From: Xanthobacteraceae bacterium | GTDB taxonomy: Bacteria > Pseudomonadota > Alphaproteobacteria > Rhizobiales > Xanthobacteraceae | Assembly (NCBI GenBank): GCA_019745775.1 | Contig: JAIESR010000025.1 | Coordinates: forward strand, 1 to 59,073 | Direction of reading: 5' to 3' | DNA: 59,073 bases | Shown here: in pieces, positions 1 through 8,539 of the stretch | Numbering within the stretch: the stretch's first letter is position 1 | How the letters are laid out: each line of letters opens with the position of its first letter | The notes under the pieces: model-generated | The model's input: only the letters and a program-made list of their open reading frames with translations | The model's database searches: none | Told to the model about the DNA's origin: nothing | Position numbers and translations under genes: made by a program

Positions 1-27
1 TGACAGCTGTTCGTACTTGCGACCCAT
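1..27 (-). CDS. IS30-family transposase, N-terminal fragment (cut by window edge)
   Basis: Only the first nine codons lie in the window. Reading leftwards from an ATG at 27 they give MGRKYEQLS, which is how I remember many rhizobial IS30-family transposases starting; such enzymes carry out cut-and-paste transposition with a DDE active site. A GAGG ribosome-binding site sits seven bases before the ATG. The short sequence between this start and the putative IS end, and the end-like sequence near 45-76, fit the edge of an insertion sequence. The identification rests on nine residues plus context, so it should be confirmed on the flanking contig. Confidence 0.6.
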
Positions 28-43
28 GGCAACACCTCTCTAA

Positions 44-80
44 GAAGGTGTTGCACTTCGTTTGTGAACTTAGGGAACCC
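44..80. mobile_element. Probable terminal inverted repeat of an IS30-type element
   Basis: Directly outside the transposase start is a stretch reading GGTGTTGCACTTCGTTTGTG (about 46-65) followed by AACTTAGGG. Ends of this style (GTGTTGCACTT.. then TTGTGAACT) are typical, from memory, of IS30-family elements in rhizobia. The exact outer boundary and any target duplication cannot be set because the other IS end is outside the window. Confidence 0.5.
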
Positions 81-98
81 AGTGCTAAACGGAGAGAT

Positions 99-140
99 TC
101 TGGATTCCCGCTTTCGCGGGAATGAGCGGCGGACAGACCG
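99..140. repeat. REP-type palindrome, family A (single unit)
   Basis: An imperfect hairpin with arms TTCCCGC/GCGGGAA, followed by the tail GAGCGGCGGACAGAC. The same unit recurs near 4183-4265, 21088-21171 and 29986-30060, always between genes. It lies between the IS end and the first UbiD gene. Confidence 0.8.
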
Positions 141-160
141 TAAAGCGGAATTGAGCGCAG

Positions 161-1813
161 ATGGATGACGTGACGGCAAAGGTGCGGGGCAGCGAGACGA
201 CGCAGCCGCGGCTCGATTTGCAGGAGCATCTCGCGGACCTCGAGGCGAGGGGGCTGCTGACGCGGATCGATCATCCGGTCGACAAGGACACCGAGCTGCA
301 CCCGCTGGTGCGGCTGCAATTCATCGGCGGTATTCCGGAGAGCGAGCGCCGCGCCTTCCTGTTCACCCATGTCGTCGACGCGACCGGCCGCAGATACGAC
401 ATGCCGGTGGTGGTTGGCGCGATCGCCGCGTCGCCGGAAATCTATTCGCTCGGCATGCGCGCCGCGGTCGAGGACATCGGCAGGCGCTGGATGGAGGCGA
501 TCGCGCATCCGATCCCGCCGATCAAGACCAACGCCGCGCGCTGCCAGGAGGTCGTCATCACCGGCGACGATCTGCGCAAGCCCAACGGCGGACTCAAGGT
601 TCTGCCGGTGCCGATCTCGACGCCGGGCTTCGACTCCGCGCCGTATCTCAGCGCCACCTTCTGCATCACCAAGGACCCGGAGTCCGGCATCCAGAATGGC
701 GGCACTTATCGCGCTGCCCTCAAGGCCACCGATCGGATGGTGGTGCGCATGGTGGCGCGTGCCGGCGGAGCGGGCGGCTACCTGCACTGGGAAAAATACA
801 ACAAGCGCAAACAGCCGATGCCGATCGCGATCGTGGTCGGCGCCGCGCCGGTCGTCTTGTTCACCGGCGCGCAGAAGCTCGACGTCGATCTCGACGAGCT
901 CGGGGTCTCCGGCGGGCTCGCCGGCCGGCCGGTGCCGGTGGTGAAGTGCAAGACCGTCGACCTCGACGTTCCGGCCGATGCGGAGATCGTCATCGAAGGG
1001 CTGATCGATCCGGAGAAGCTCGAGCCGGAGGCGCCATTCGGCGAGAGCAACGGCTATGTCGCGCTCGAAGCCTACAACATGCCCATGCAGGTCACCGCCA
1101 TCACCCATCGCAAGAACGCGGTGTTCGCCTCGATCATCAGCCAGGTGACGCCGAGCGAGTCGAGCCTGGTCAAGAAGGTCGCCTACGAGCCGCTCTATCT
1201 CGCGCATCTGCGCGATGCGCTGGGCATCCGCGGCGTAAAACGCGTGGTGATGCATGAGCCGCTCACCAACCTGCGTCCCGTGATCTTCGTGCAATACGCC
1301 GCCGGTACGCCGCGTTCGGAAGTGTGGCGCGGCATGAACGGCGCCGCGAGCCTCAACGCCATTGCCGGCAAGATCATCATCGCGGTGAGCGAGGACATCG
1401 ACCCCGACAATCTCGACGCGGTGATGTGGTCGATCGCCTATCGCTGCAATCCGGTCGAGGACGTGCACATCCCGCCCTACCACGGCGGCGTGCAGGGCTC
1501 GCAGTACAGTAACCGCGGGCTCGGCTCGAAGCTGCTGATCGATGCCACGATGAAGGGCCCGATGGCGCCGCTCGCGCTCCCCAAGAAGGAGTTCATGGAG
1601 CGGGCGCAGGCGCTGTGGGCGACGCTCGGCCTGCCGCCGATCACGCTCAAGCAGCCGTGGCACGGCTATGAGCTCGGCGACTGGATCGAGCGCTGGGACG
1701 CCTGGGCCGCGCGCGCGGTCAAGGGTCAGTGGGAGGAAACCGGCCGGGAGACGCTTGCCCGCCAGCGCACGGGGCTCAAGCCGGAAACGCCGGCCCGCAA
1801 GGTTGCGGATTAG
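161..1813 (+). CDS. UbiD-family (prenylated-FMN) decarboxylase, copy 1
   Basis: A 550-residue cytoplasmic enzyme of the UbiD family, which catalyse reversible (de)carboxylation of aromatic, heteroaromatic or alpha,beta-unsaturated acids with prenylated FMN and a divalent metal. The active-site signature is intact: Arg184 in a GTYR context and the pair Glu290/Glu295 in EAPFGES, matching Arg173, Glu277 and Glu282 of fungal Fdc1. It is closest in the window to the copy at 11472-13163: both share the N-terminal HPVDKDTE/EPINKDTE-like segment and EAPFGES. The ATG at 161 has only a weak ribosome-binding site. Allophanate hydrolase follows 100 bases downstream on the same strand, suggesting a shared route for a nitrogen-containing aromatic acid. 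The substrate cannot be read from sequence. The UbiX prenyltransferase needed for the cofactor is not in the window. Confidence 0.93.
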   Translation: MDDVTAKVRGSETTQPRLDLQEHLADLEARGLLTRIDHPVDKDTELHPLVRLQFIGGIPESERRAFLFTHVVDATGRRYDMPVVVGAIAASPEIYSLGMRAAVEDIGRRWMEAIAHPIPPIKTNAARCQEVVITGDDLRKPNGGLKVLPVPISTPGFDSAPYLSATFCITKDPESGIQNGGTYRAALKATDRMVVRMVARAGGAGGYLHWEKYNKRKQPMPIAIVVGAAPVVLFTGAQKLDVDLDELGVSGGLAGRPVPVVKCKTVDLDVPADAEIVIEGLIDPEKLEPEAPFGESNGYVALEAYNMPMQVTAITHRKNAVFASIISQVTPSESSLVKKVAYEPLYLAHLRDALGIRGVKRVVMHEPLTNLRPVIFVQYAAGTPRSEVWRGMNGAASLNAIAGKIIIAVSEDIDPDNLDAVMWSIAYRCNPVEDVHIPPYHGGVQGSQYSNRGLGSKLLIDATMKGPMAPLALPKKEFMERAQALWATLGLPPITLKQPWHGYELGDWIERWDAWAARAVKGQWEETGRETLARQRTGLKPETPARKVAD

Positions 1814-1913
1814 GCCCCTTGGCTGCTGAAGCGGCATAACAATGGCACGAAATTTGATGGATTGATTTTGCGGCCGTTCCCGTCTGTATGGCGGCAACGG
1901 AGGGGCCTGGAAC

Positions 1914-3710
1914 GTGACGAAGACTGCTGCGGAGATCGTGGCCGAGCATCGGGCCGGGGCGGCCAACCCCGAGGATACGATCGCGCAGTGCTATGCGCGC
2001 ATCCGCGCCCATGCCGATCCGGCGATCTTCATCTCGTTGCGTGATGAGGCGGATGCGATCGCGGAAGCAAAGCGCCTCAGCCGCCACCCGAATGCCGAGC
2101 GCTTCCCGCTGCTCGGCGTGCCGGTGGCAATCAAGGACAACATCGACGTCAAAGGTCTGCCGACGACGGCCGCGTGCCCGGCCTTCTCCTACCATCCCGG
2201 CATCGATGCATCGGCGGTCATGGGCCTGCGGCAGGCCGGCGCCATCGTCATCGGCAAGACCAATCTCGACCAGTTCGCGACCGGGCTGGTCGGCGTGCGC
2301 TCGCCTTACGGGGTGCCGCGCAATCCGTTCGACGCCAGGCTCATCCCCGGCGGCTCGAGCTCGGGCTCCGCGGTGGCGGTGGCGGCGGGCCTGGTGCCGC
2401 TCGCGCTCGGCACCGACACCGCCGGATCGGGCCGCGTGCCCGCGGCGCTCAACAATATCGTCGGCCTCAAGCCGACCCTCGGCATGGTCTCGACCGCCGG
2501 CGTGGTCCCGGCCTGCCGCACGCTCGACTGCGTGTCGGTGTTCGCGCTCACGGTCGACGACGCCATGCTGGCGCTCGGCGCCATCGCCGGACCGGACAAT
2601 GCCGACCCCTATTCGAGATCCTATGCCGTCGGTGTCGTCGAGCCGATGCCGCCCGGCATGCGGATCGGCGTGCCGCTTCCCGGCCAGCGCATCTTCTTCG
2701 GCGACCGCGAGGCGGCGCGCGCCTATGACGATGCGCTGGCGCGCTGCATGAAGCTCGGCGCCACCATCGCGGAGGTCGACGTCGAGCCGCTCTACGAAAC
2801 CGCGCGGCTGCTCTATGAAGGCCCGTGGCTCGCGGAGCGCTACCTCGCGTTGCGATCGCTGCTGGCGTCGTCGCCAGACGAAATCCATCCGGTGACGCGC
2901 GCGATCATCCAGGAGGGCGCGCGGCCGACCGCCGCCGACGCCTTTGTCGCGTTCTACCGGCTCGAGGAGCTGCGGCTGGTGCGCAGGCGCATCTTCAACG
3001 ACATCGACGCGCTGGCGCTACCGACCATGCCGACGGTCTATACGGTCGATCAGGTGCTCGCGAATCCGATCGAGCTGAACAGCCGGCTTGGCACCTACAC
3101 CAATTTCGTCAACCTGCTCGATCTGTGCGGGCTCGCGGTCCCGGCGTCGGTGCGCGCCGACGGCGCGCCGTGCGGCATCACGTTGCTGGCCGCGGCCGGA
3201 CGCGACGCGGTGCTGGCCACCATCGGGCGCGCGTTCCATGTCGACACCGGGCTTCCGCTTGGCGCCACGAAGCGCGCGCATCCGCCACTGGCGGTCGCGT
3301 CGAACGAGCTGCGCGGCGGCGAGGTTCCGCTCGTGGTGGTCGGCGCGCATCTCTCCGGGATGCCGCTCAACGGCGAGCTCAGGATGCGCAACGCCCGCCT
3401 TATCGAGGAGACGAAGACCACCGCCGATTATCGGCTTTATGCGCTCGCCGGCGGCGACGTGCCGAAGCCGGGCATGCTGCGCGTCGGCGACGGCGAGGGT
3501 GAGGCGATCGCGGTCGAAGTCTGGGCGCTGACCGAGGAAGCCTTCGGCCAGTTCGTCGCCTGCGTTCCGCCGCCCCTGTCGATTGGAAGCGTGCGCCTTG
3601 CCGGCGGCCGCTTCGCCAAGGGATTCCTGGTGGAAGCGGCGGCGGTCGATGGCGCGCGCGACATTTCGAGTTTTGGCGGTTGGCGCGCTTTCGTGGCGGG
3701 CAGGAAATAG
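1914..3710 (+). CDS. atzF: Allophanate hydrolase (AtzF type)
   Basis: Hydrolyses allophanate to ammonia and CO2, the last nitrogen-releasing step after urea carboxylation or after s-triazine/biuret-type degradation. The 598 residues divide into an amidase-signature domain (about 1-450) and the C-terminal domain typical of allophanate hydrolases (about 470-598). The amidase triad is visible: Lys74 (VAIKDN), the cis-Ser cluster at 148-150 (GGSSSGS) and the nucleophile Ser172 in GTDTAGSGRVPA, the form usual in this family. The start is GTG 1914, with GGAGGGG about nine bases upstream. No urea carboxylase is nearby. AtzG/AtzE/AtzH homologues lie just across on the opposite strand (3749-5896), so the two operons probably serve one pathway. 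Confidence 0.93.
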   Translation: MTKTAAEIVAEHRAGAANPEDTIAQCYARIRAHADPAIFISLRDEADAIAEAKRLSRHPNAERFPLLGVPVAIKDNIDVKGLPTTAACPAFSYHPGIDASAVMGLRQAGAIVIGKTNLDQFATGLVGVRSPYGVPRNPFDARLIPGGSSSGSAVAVAAGLVPLALGTDTAGSGRVPAALNNIVGLKPTLGMVSTAGVVPACRTLDCVSVFALTVDDAMLALGAIAGPDNADPYSRSYAVGVVEPMPPGMRIGVPLPGQRIFFGDREAARAYDDALARCMKLGATIAEVDVEPLYETARLLYEGPWLAERYLALRSLLASSPDEIHPVTRAIIQEGARPTAADAFVAFYRLEELRLVRRRIFNDIDALALPTMPTVYTVDQVLANPIELNSRLGTYTNFVNLLDLCGLAVPASVRADGAPCGITLLAAAGRDAVLATIGRAFHVDTGLPLGATKRAHPPLAVASNELRGGEVPLVVVGAHLSGMPLNGELRMRNARLIEETKTTADYRLYALAGGDVPKPGMLRVGDGEGEAIAVEVWALTEEAFGQFVACVPPPLSIGSVRLAGGRFAKGFLVEAAAVDGARDISSFGGWRAFVAGRK

Positions 3711-3748
3711 AGCCGTATACTCCGCTCATTCCGCGCAAGCTTGAGCAA

Positions 3749-4138
3749 TCAGCCCTTCGGCTCGTCGATCATGCTCACATGGGCGGCGACGACGAACCAG
3801 CCGTCCGGGAAGCGCACCCAGGTCTGCTGCTGCCGTCCGACCTTGCCGGGCGAGGAGGGGCGGTGGAACAAGGTCGACGCCACCGCCATGTCGCGGCCGT
3901 AGGCCGTGATCACTGTCCTCGAAATCGTGCGCGCGAGGCCGACCGGCGAGCGCGCGGCGCGGAACGCCTCGATCTCCTGGTAACCATAGAGGTTCTCACC
4001 GCCGCCATAGCGGATGGTGCGCGGATCGTTGCGGAAGATCGCGTCGAGCGTCGCGACGTCGTTCGACACCAGCGCCTGCTCGTAGCGGTTGAATGCAGCG
4101 GTCACTTCGGCGACGACCTCCGGCCGGTCGATCTCCAT
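3749..4138 (-). CDS. AtzH/HpxZ-like protein (DUF3225, SnoaL/NTF2-like fold)
   Basis: A 129-residue protein of the DUF3225 family, the third partner in atzG-atzE-atzH and hpxXYZ operons. In triazine degradation AtzH acts as an amidase that feeds allophanate to AtzF; HpxZ is named from oxalurate catabolism. Family features visible are the EIDRPEVVAEVTAAF start, the conserved AL..ND...LD..F segment and a C-terminal TWVRFPDGWFVVAAHVS strand. I chose the ATG at 4138 because family members begin MEI..P; the longer frame to 4183 adds 15 residues that look non-coding. It lies about 150 bases downstream of atzE, separated by a REP doublet, so it may be transcribed with that operon at reduced level. 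Its function in this organism is inferred. Confidence 0.85.
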   Translation of the reverse strand: MEIDRPEVVAEVTAAFNRYEQALVSNDVATLDAIFRNDPRTIRYGGGENLYGYQEIEAFRAARSPVGLARTISRTVITAYGRDMAVASTLFHRPSSPGKVGRQQQTWVRFPDGWFVVAAHVSMIDEPKG

Positions 4139-4182
4139 CCACGCGCTCCCTACAATCTTTCGGACTTCGCTGGCTCTCTCCA

Positions 4183-4265
4183 CCGCTCATTCCCGCGCAA
4201 GCGGGAATCCACTCTTGACATAGACTGGGTCCCCGCTTTCGCGGGGACGAGCGGAGGACAGACTG
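4183..4265. repeat. REP-type palindrome doublet, family A
   Basis: Two hairpins in tandem: CATTCCCGCGCAAGCGGGAAT, then GTCCCCGC..GCGGGGAC, ending GAGCGGAGGACAGAC. It sits between the atzE and atzH stop/start regions, a usual place for such elements, where they often affect mRNA stability or act as terminators. Confidence 0.85.
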
Positions 4266-4286
4266 CGTCAACACACCAGTTCTTGT

Positions 4287-5684
4287 TCAAGCTGATTCTC
4301 TTGGTCTTGGCGCTGCGGCAACGCCGCTGCGTTCGAGCGCATGCGCGATCCGCAGCGCGACGTCCTCGCGCCAGGGTGCGGCGATGATCTGCACGCCGAT
4401 CGGCAGCGGCGGCAGCGGGATCGGCACCGCGGCGACCGGCAGGCCGATGAACGAGATCGGCTGGGTATAGAGGCCCATGTTCGGGCGGACCGGCATCTCG
4501 ACGCCGTCGAGTACGAAGTTCTGTTGCCCGATCAACGGCGCGGTGCAAGGCGTTGACGGCGCGATGATTGCGTCGACGTGCTTGAAAAGTTCGAGCATGT
4601 GCGCGCGGTACCAGCGGCGGAATTTCTGCGCCTGATCCACCAGCGTCGCGGGCACCATGGCGCCGGCGATCAGGCGATCGCGCACCGCGGGATCGAAATC
4701 GTCGGCGCGCGTGCGCAGGCGTTCGAGGTGCAGCGCCGCGCCTTCGGTGGCGGTGATGACATAGGCCGCGGAGCGCGCTCGCTCAGCTTCCGGAATTTCA
4801 ATCTCGCGGGTGACGCCGAGCGCCGTCACGACGCGCTCAACCGCGGTCAGGGCTTCAGGAAAGGCGCCCTTGCGGAAATAGCCTCCGGCGACCGCGATCG
4901 TGAGGCCGTCCGGGCCGTTGCCAATGAGCGAGGCGGTCGGCTCCGCTGCCCGGTTGACGCAGACCGGATCCTCGGGGTCGTAGCCCTGCATCGCGTCATA
5001 GGCGAGGGCGAGGTCGTAGACCGAGCGTGCGAACGGCCCGAGATGGTCGAGGCTTCCGACAAACGGGAAGCTCCTTGCCCGCGTCAGCCGGCCGTAGGTC
5101 GGCTTCAAGCCGAAGATGCCGCAGAACGAGGCGGGCACCCGGATCGAGCCGTTGGTGTCGGAGCCGAGCGACAGCGGCACCAGGCCGCCCGCCACGGCGC
5201 CGGCCGAGCCGCTCGACGAGCCGCCGGTCATCCGCGCCGTGTCGTGGGGATTGCGGGCCGGCCCGTCGTGGACGTTTTCGCCGGTGAAATCATAGGCGTA
5301 CTCGCCCATATTGAGAGCGCCCACGAGCACGGCGCCGGAGGCCTCCAAGCGCGTGATCAGCGGCGAGTCCTGCGTCGCCGGTGGGTTGTCGCGGTTGATC
5401 TTCGAGCCGGCCCTCGTCGCCAGTCTCGCGACGTCGAACAGGTTCTTGACCGCGAACGGCACGCCGGCGAGTGGGCCGAGCCGTTCGCCGTTCTTGCGGG
5501 CGGCGTCGATCGCGGCCGCGCGCTTGAGCGCGCGCTCCTCGGTGACGGCGGTGAAGGCGTTGAGCACCTTGTTCTGTCCGGCGATGCGCGCGAGCGACCC
5601 CGCGACCACGTCGTGCGCGCTCACCTGTCCGTCATGCACGGCGTAGGCGATCGCATTGGCGGACGTCCAGGTCAGATCAGTCAT
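4287..5684 (-). CDS. atzE: AtzE-family amidohydrolase (1-carboxybiuret hydrolase-like)
   Basis: A 465-residue amidase-signature enzyme with the triad Lys80 (PFAVKN), cis-Ser 156-158 (GGSSSGS) and nucleophile Ser180 (GSDTNGSIRVPA). The GSDTNGS form and the SFPFVGSLDHLGPFARS segment are what I associate with the AtzE group; AtzE deaminates 1-carboxybiuret to 1,3-dicarboxyurea and works only in a GatCAB-like complex with the small protein AtzG. That partner is encoded immediately upstream (5717-5896). Close relatives in Hpx clusters (HpxY) are linked to oxalurate breakdown, so the true substrate could be another acyl urea. The start ATG at 5684 is 32 bases after the atzG stop. Confidence 0.9.
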   Translation of the reverse strand: MTDLTWTSANAIAYAVHDGQVSAHDVVAGSLARIAGQNKVLNAFTAVTEERALKRAAAIDAARKNGERLGPLAGVPFAVKNLFDVARLATRAGSKINRDNPPATQDSPLITRLEASGAVLVGALNMGEYAYDFTGENVHDGPARNPHDTARMTGGSSSGSAGAVAGGLVPLSLGSDTNGSIRVPASFCGIFGLKPTYGRLTRARSFPFVGSLDHLGPFARSVYDLALAYDAMQGYDPEDPVCVNRAAEPTASLIGNGPDGLTIAVAGGYFRKGAFPEALTAVERVVTALGVTREIEIPEAERARSAAYVITATEGAALHLERLRTRADDFDPAVRDRLIAGAMVPATLVDQAQKFRRWYRAHMLELFKHVDAIIAPSTPCTAPLIGQQNFVLDGVEMPVRPNMGLYTQPISFIGLPVAAVPIPLPPLPIGVQIIAAPWREDVALRIAHALERSGVAAAPRPRESA

Positions 5685-5716
5685 GTGAGATCGGCCACGT
5701 TAGATTCGTCATGGCG

Positions 5717-5896
5717 TCAGGCGACGAACACCGGCGCCGGCTCGGCGTGGTCGGGAAGCTTGAACGCGGCGACATGGGCGCCGTGGTCCAAGGTGACCTT
5801 GAGATTGGTTTTCACCGCCGCCTTACAAGCGGGCTCGATCGGAAGGTCGAGCGTGCGGGCGGCGGCGTCGATCAAATCGTCAAGCGGATCGGACAT
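5717..5896 (-). CDS. atzG: AtzG/HpxX-like small subunit (DUF4089)
   Basis: A 59-residue protein read from an ATG at 5896 to a TGA at 5717. It begins MSDPLDDLIDAAARTLDLPI, continues with EPACKAAVKTNLKVTL and ends with EPAPVFVA, the layout of DUF4089 proteins: a helical GatC-like adaptor required for AtzE stability and activity. Its start overlaps the 3' end of the preceding ABC ATPase gene by 17 bases (ATPase stop at 5880), which indicates translational coupling and ties the transporter to the amidohydrolase. It is easy to miss because of its size. Alternative name in oxalurate clusters: HpxX. Confidence 0.88.
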   Translation of the reverse strand: MSDPLDDLIDAAARTLDLPIEPACKAAVKTNLKVTLDHGAHVAAFKLPDHAEPAPVFVA

Positions 5897-7610
5897 GGTC
5901 GAGCGGCTTGTCCTGTTCGAAGGTAGGATGCGGGATGGCGGCCAACAGCTCGCGAGTATAGTCCGCTTCCGGTGCGAACAGCACCTTCTCGGTCGGACCC
6001 TGCTCGACGATCCGCCCGCCGCGCATGACCAGCACGCGGTCGCACAGGAGCCGCACCACGTTGAGATCGTGCGACACGAACAGGTAGCTCATCCCGAGCG
6101 ATTCCTTCAATTCCTGGAGGAGGTTAAGGACCACCGCCTGAACCGACACGTCAAGCGCCGCAGTCGGCTCGTCGAGGATCACGAGCTCCGGACGTAGCGC
6201 GATGGCGCGGGCGATGCCGACGCGCGCTTTCTGTCCGCCGGAGAGCTGGTGTGGAAAGCGGTCGAGCAGATCGACGGGCAGGCCGACCTGCTGCGCCAGT
6301 TCCTCGCAACGTGTCCGCACCGCGTCGCGGCCCCTGACGTCGCCGAGCCGCAGGATCGGGTCGGCGATCGCGCGCGCCGCGGTGAAGCGCGGGTTGAGGC
6401 TGTCGGTCGGGTCCTGGAACACCATCTGGATCCGTTTGCGGATCGGCAGGGTCGCGAATTTCTTCGCCGGGATCGCGCCGATATCCTCCCCGTCGAACTG
6501 GATCAGGCCGTCGGTGGCATCGATCAGCCGCATGACTATGGTCGAGGTCGTGGATTTGCCGCAGCCGGATTCACCCACCAGGCCGACGCTCTCGCCGCGG
6601 CCGACCGTGAAGCTGATGCCGTCGACGGCGCGGAAGGTTTCCGGCTCGGGCGAGGGGCCGCTCCGGAACAAGTTTTTCAGCGACTTGGCCGCGCCCTGGC
6701 GGGGATATTCCTTCACGAGCTTCTCGACCGCGAGCAGCGGCGTCTTGTCGGTGCTGATGGGGAGAACTTGCGCGGTCGGCCGCGCGGCGTCCTCCGGCAG
6801 CAGGTCGCGCAGCGACACGCCGGGACGCGGCGTCGCCCGCATCAGCCGCCGGGTATAGGCGTGCTCGGGCGCGGTGAAGATCGCGCGCGCGGTCGCGGTC
6901 TCGACCACGTGGCCTTTCTCCATCACGGTGACGCGGTCGCAATAGGTCGCCGCCAGCCCGAGATCATGGGTGATCAGGATCGTCGACATCCCGCGCTGCC
7001 TGGTCAGCTCGACCATAAGGTCCATCACGGTCTTTTGGGTGGTCACATCGAGGCCGGTGGTCGGCTCGTCGGCGATCAGGAGCTGCGGCCGGCAGGCGAG
7101 CGCTAGCGCGATGACGATGCGCTGGCACATGCCGCCCGACAGTTCGAAGGGATAGGCGTGATAGCGCTCGCGCGGCCGGGCGATGCGCACCTGCTCGAGC
7201 AGGTTGATCGCCTTGGCAGTGGCGTCCTGCGAGCCGGCCTGGGCGTGCTGCATGAGCACGTCCTCGATCTGGCGGCCGACCTTGCGTATCGGATTAAGCG
7301 CGGCCCGCGGGTTCTGGAAGATCATCGACATTTCCCGGCCGCGCAGGTTGCGCATCTCGGTTTCGTCGGCGGCGCGGAGGTCGAGGCCGGAGAAGGTGAT
7401 CGAGCCTTCGGCGATACGGCCGGCCCGGTCAAGGATGCGCATCACCGCGTAGGACGTCACCGATTTGCCGGAGCCGGATTCGCCGACGATGGCGACGGTC
7501 TCGCCCTTGGCGACGGTGACGTCGACGTGCTGGACCGCCTTCACGATCCCGCGCCGGGTCGTGAATTCAACCGTGAGGTCGCGGACGTCGAGGAGCGGAA
7601 GCGCCGTCAT
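5880..7610 (-). CDS. Peptide/opine-type ABC transporter ATPase, DppD-DppF fusion
   Basis: A 576-residue double ATPase powering an importer of the peptide/nickel/opine class. The first nucleotide-binding domain has a Walker A at residues 43-50 (GESGSGKS), an LSGGM signature and a Walker B ending ADEPTTGLD. The second, after about residue 320, has GESGCGKST, LSGGQKARVGIARA and ILDEPTAALD. Each domain ends with the oligopeptide-type C-terminal extension (HAYTRRL.. and ADYTRELL). The chosen start, MTALPLLDV at 7610, lies just beyond the permease stop at 7613; the longer frame to 7769 overlaps the permease and is out-of-frame noise. The gene runs into atzG, so the cargo is probably the substrate or precursor used by the AtzE branch. 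Confidence 0.94.
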   Translation of the reverse strand: MTALPLLDVRDLTVEFTTRRGIVKAVQHVDVTVAKGETVAIVGESGSGKSVTSYAVMRILDRAGRIAEGSITFSGLDLRAADETEMRNLRGREMSMIFQNPRAALNPIRKVGRQIEDVLMQHAQAGSQDATAKAINLLEQVRIARPRERYHAYPFELSGGMCQRIVIALALACRPQLLIADEPTTGLDVTTQKTVMDLMVELTRQRGMSTILITHDLGLAATYCDRVTVMEKGHVVETATARAIFTAPEHAYTRRLMRATPRPGVSLRDLLPEDAARPTAQVLPISTDKTPLLAVEKLVKEYPRQGAAKSLKNLFRSGPSPEPETFRAVDGISFTVGRGESVGLVGESGCGKSTTSTIVMRLIDATDGLIQFDGEDIGAIPAKKFATLPIRKRIQMVFQDPTDSLNPRFTAARAIADPILRLGDVRGRDAVRTRCEELAQQVGLPVDLLDRFPHQLSGGQKARVGIARAIALRPELVILDEPTAALDVSVQAVVLNLLQELKESLGMSYLFVSHDLNVVRLLCDRVLVMRGGRIVEQGPTEKVLFAPEADYTRELLAAIPHPTFEQDKPLDHVRSA

Positions 7611-7612
7611 GA

Positions 7613-8539
7613 TCAGGTCCGCCGCTGCGGGTCGACGATGTCGCGCAGCCCGTCGCCCAGAAGGTTGAAGCAGAATACGGCGACCATCAGCGCGGCGCCC
7701 GGAAAGAACGCGATCCACCATTCGCCGGAGACCATGAAGGCCGCGCCTTCGGCGACCATGATCCCCCATTCCGCCGTCGGCGGCCGTACGCCCAGCCCGA
7801 TGAACGAGAGGCCGGCGGCGTTGAGGATGGCGTAGCCCATGGTGAGCGACATCTGCACCACCATGATCGGCATGATGTTGGGCAGCACTTGCGCGAGCAC
7901 GATTCGGGCGTCGCTGTTGCCCGACAGCCGCGCCGCCATCACGAAGCCGGCCTCGCGCCGCACATTGGCTTCGGCGCGGGCGATGCGCGCATAGAGCGGG
8001 AAGTTCACGATCGCGGTGGCGAGGATGATGTTCTGAACCGTGTTGCCGAGCGCGGCGACGATGCCCATCGCCAGCACGAACAGCGGGAACGCCATGATGG
8101 TGTCGGCGATGCGGCCGACGATGCGGTCGGTCCAGCCGCCGTAGAAGCCGGCGGCGACGCCCGCGAGCCCGCCCATCAGGAACACCAGTGCGACCGAGGC
8201 GATCGCGATGAAGAAGTCGAGCTGGGTCGCAACGATCACGCGGCTGAACACGTCGCGGCCGAGCTGGTCGGTGCCGAACCAGTGCGCCGCCGAAGGCGGC
8301 TTCAGTGCCATCGCGGTGTTGGAGGCGTAAGGATCGTAGGGAACGATGAAGGGACCGAACGCCGCCGCGATCACGATCAGCAGGAACAGGCCGGCGGCGA
8401 AGGCGGTGACCGGGTTCTCGCTCAGCACGTAGCGGGTGTGGCGCAGCAGCGCGATGAGGCCGGAGGCGGGCCTCATCCCCGACCCTCCGCCGCCTGCGGG
8501 GGAGGGCAGGGCGGGGGTGTTGGCGGCGATCTCGGTCAT
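7613..8539 (-). CDS. ABC transporter permease, DppC type
   Basis: A 308-residue inner-membrane permease. The N-terminal 15-20 residues are disordered (PALPSPAGGGGSG), then comes one transmembrane helix (VTAFAAGLFLLIVIAAAF), the periplasmic segment containing HWFGTDQLGRDVFSR that typifies DppC/OppC proteins, and five further helices. The EAA coupling loop is present around ARLSGNSDARIVLAQVLPN. It overlaps the upstream dppB-type gene by four bases (ATGA) and is followed by the ATPase within three bases, so these genes are one translational unit. Confidence 0.94.
   Translation of the reverse strand: MTEIAANTPALPSPAGGGGSGMRPASGLIALLRHTRYVLSENPVTAFAAGLFLLIVIAAAFGPFIVPYDPYASNTAMALKPPSAAHWFGTDQLGRDVFSRVIVATQLDFFIAIASVALVFLMGGLAGVAAGFYGGWTDRIVGRIADTIMAFPLFVLAMGIVAALGNTVQNIILATAIVNFPLYARIARAEANVRREAGFVMAARLSGNSDARIVLAQVLPNIMPIMVVQMSLTMGYAILNAAGLSFIGLGVRPPTAEWGIMVAEGAAFMVSGEWWIAFFPGAALMVAVFCFNLLGDGLRDIVDPQRRT

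Noticed and set aside
4578-6197. A 539-codon plus-strand frame
   Set aside because: It lies opposite the AtzE, AtzG and ABC ATPase genes and has the Arg/His/Ala-rich composition of an antisense frame in high-GC DNA.
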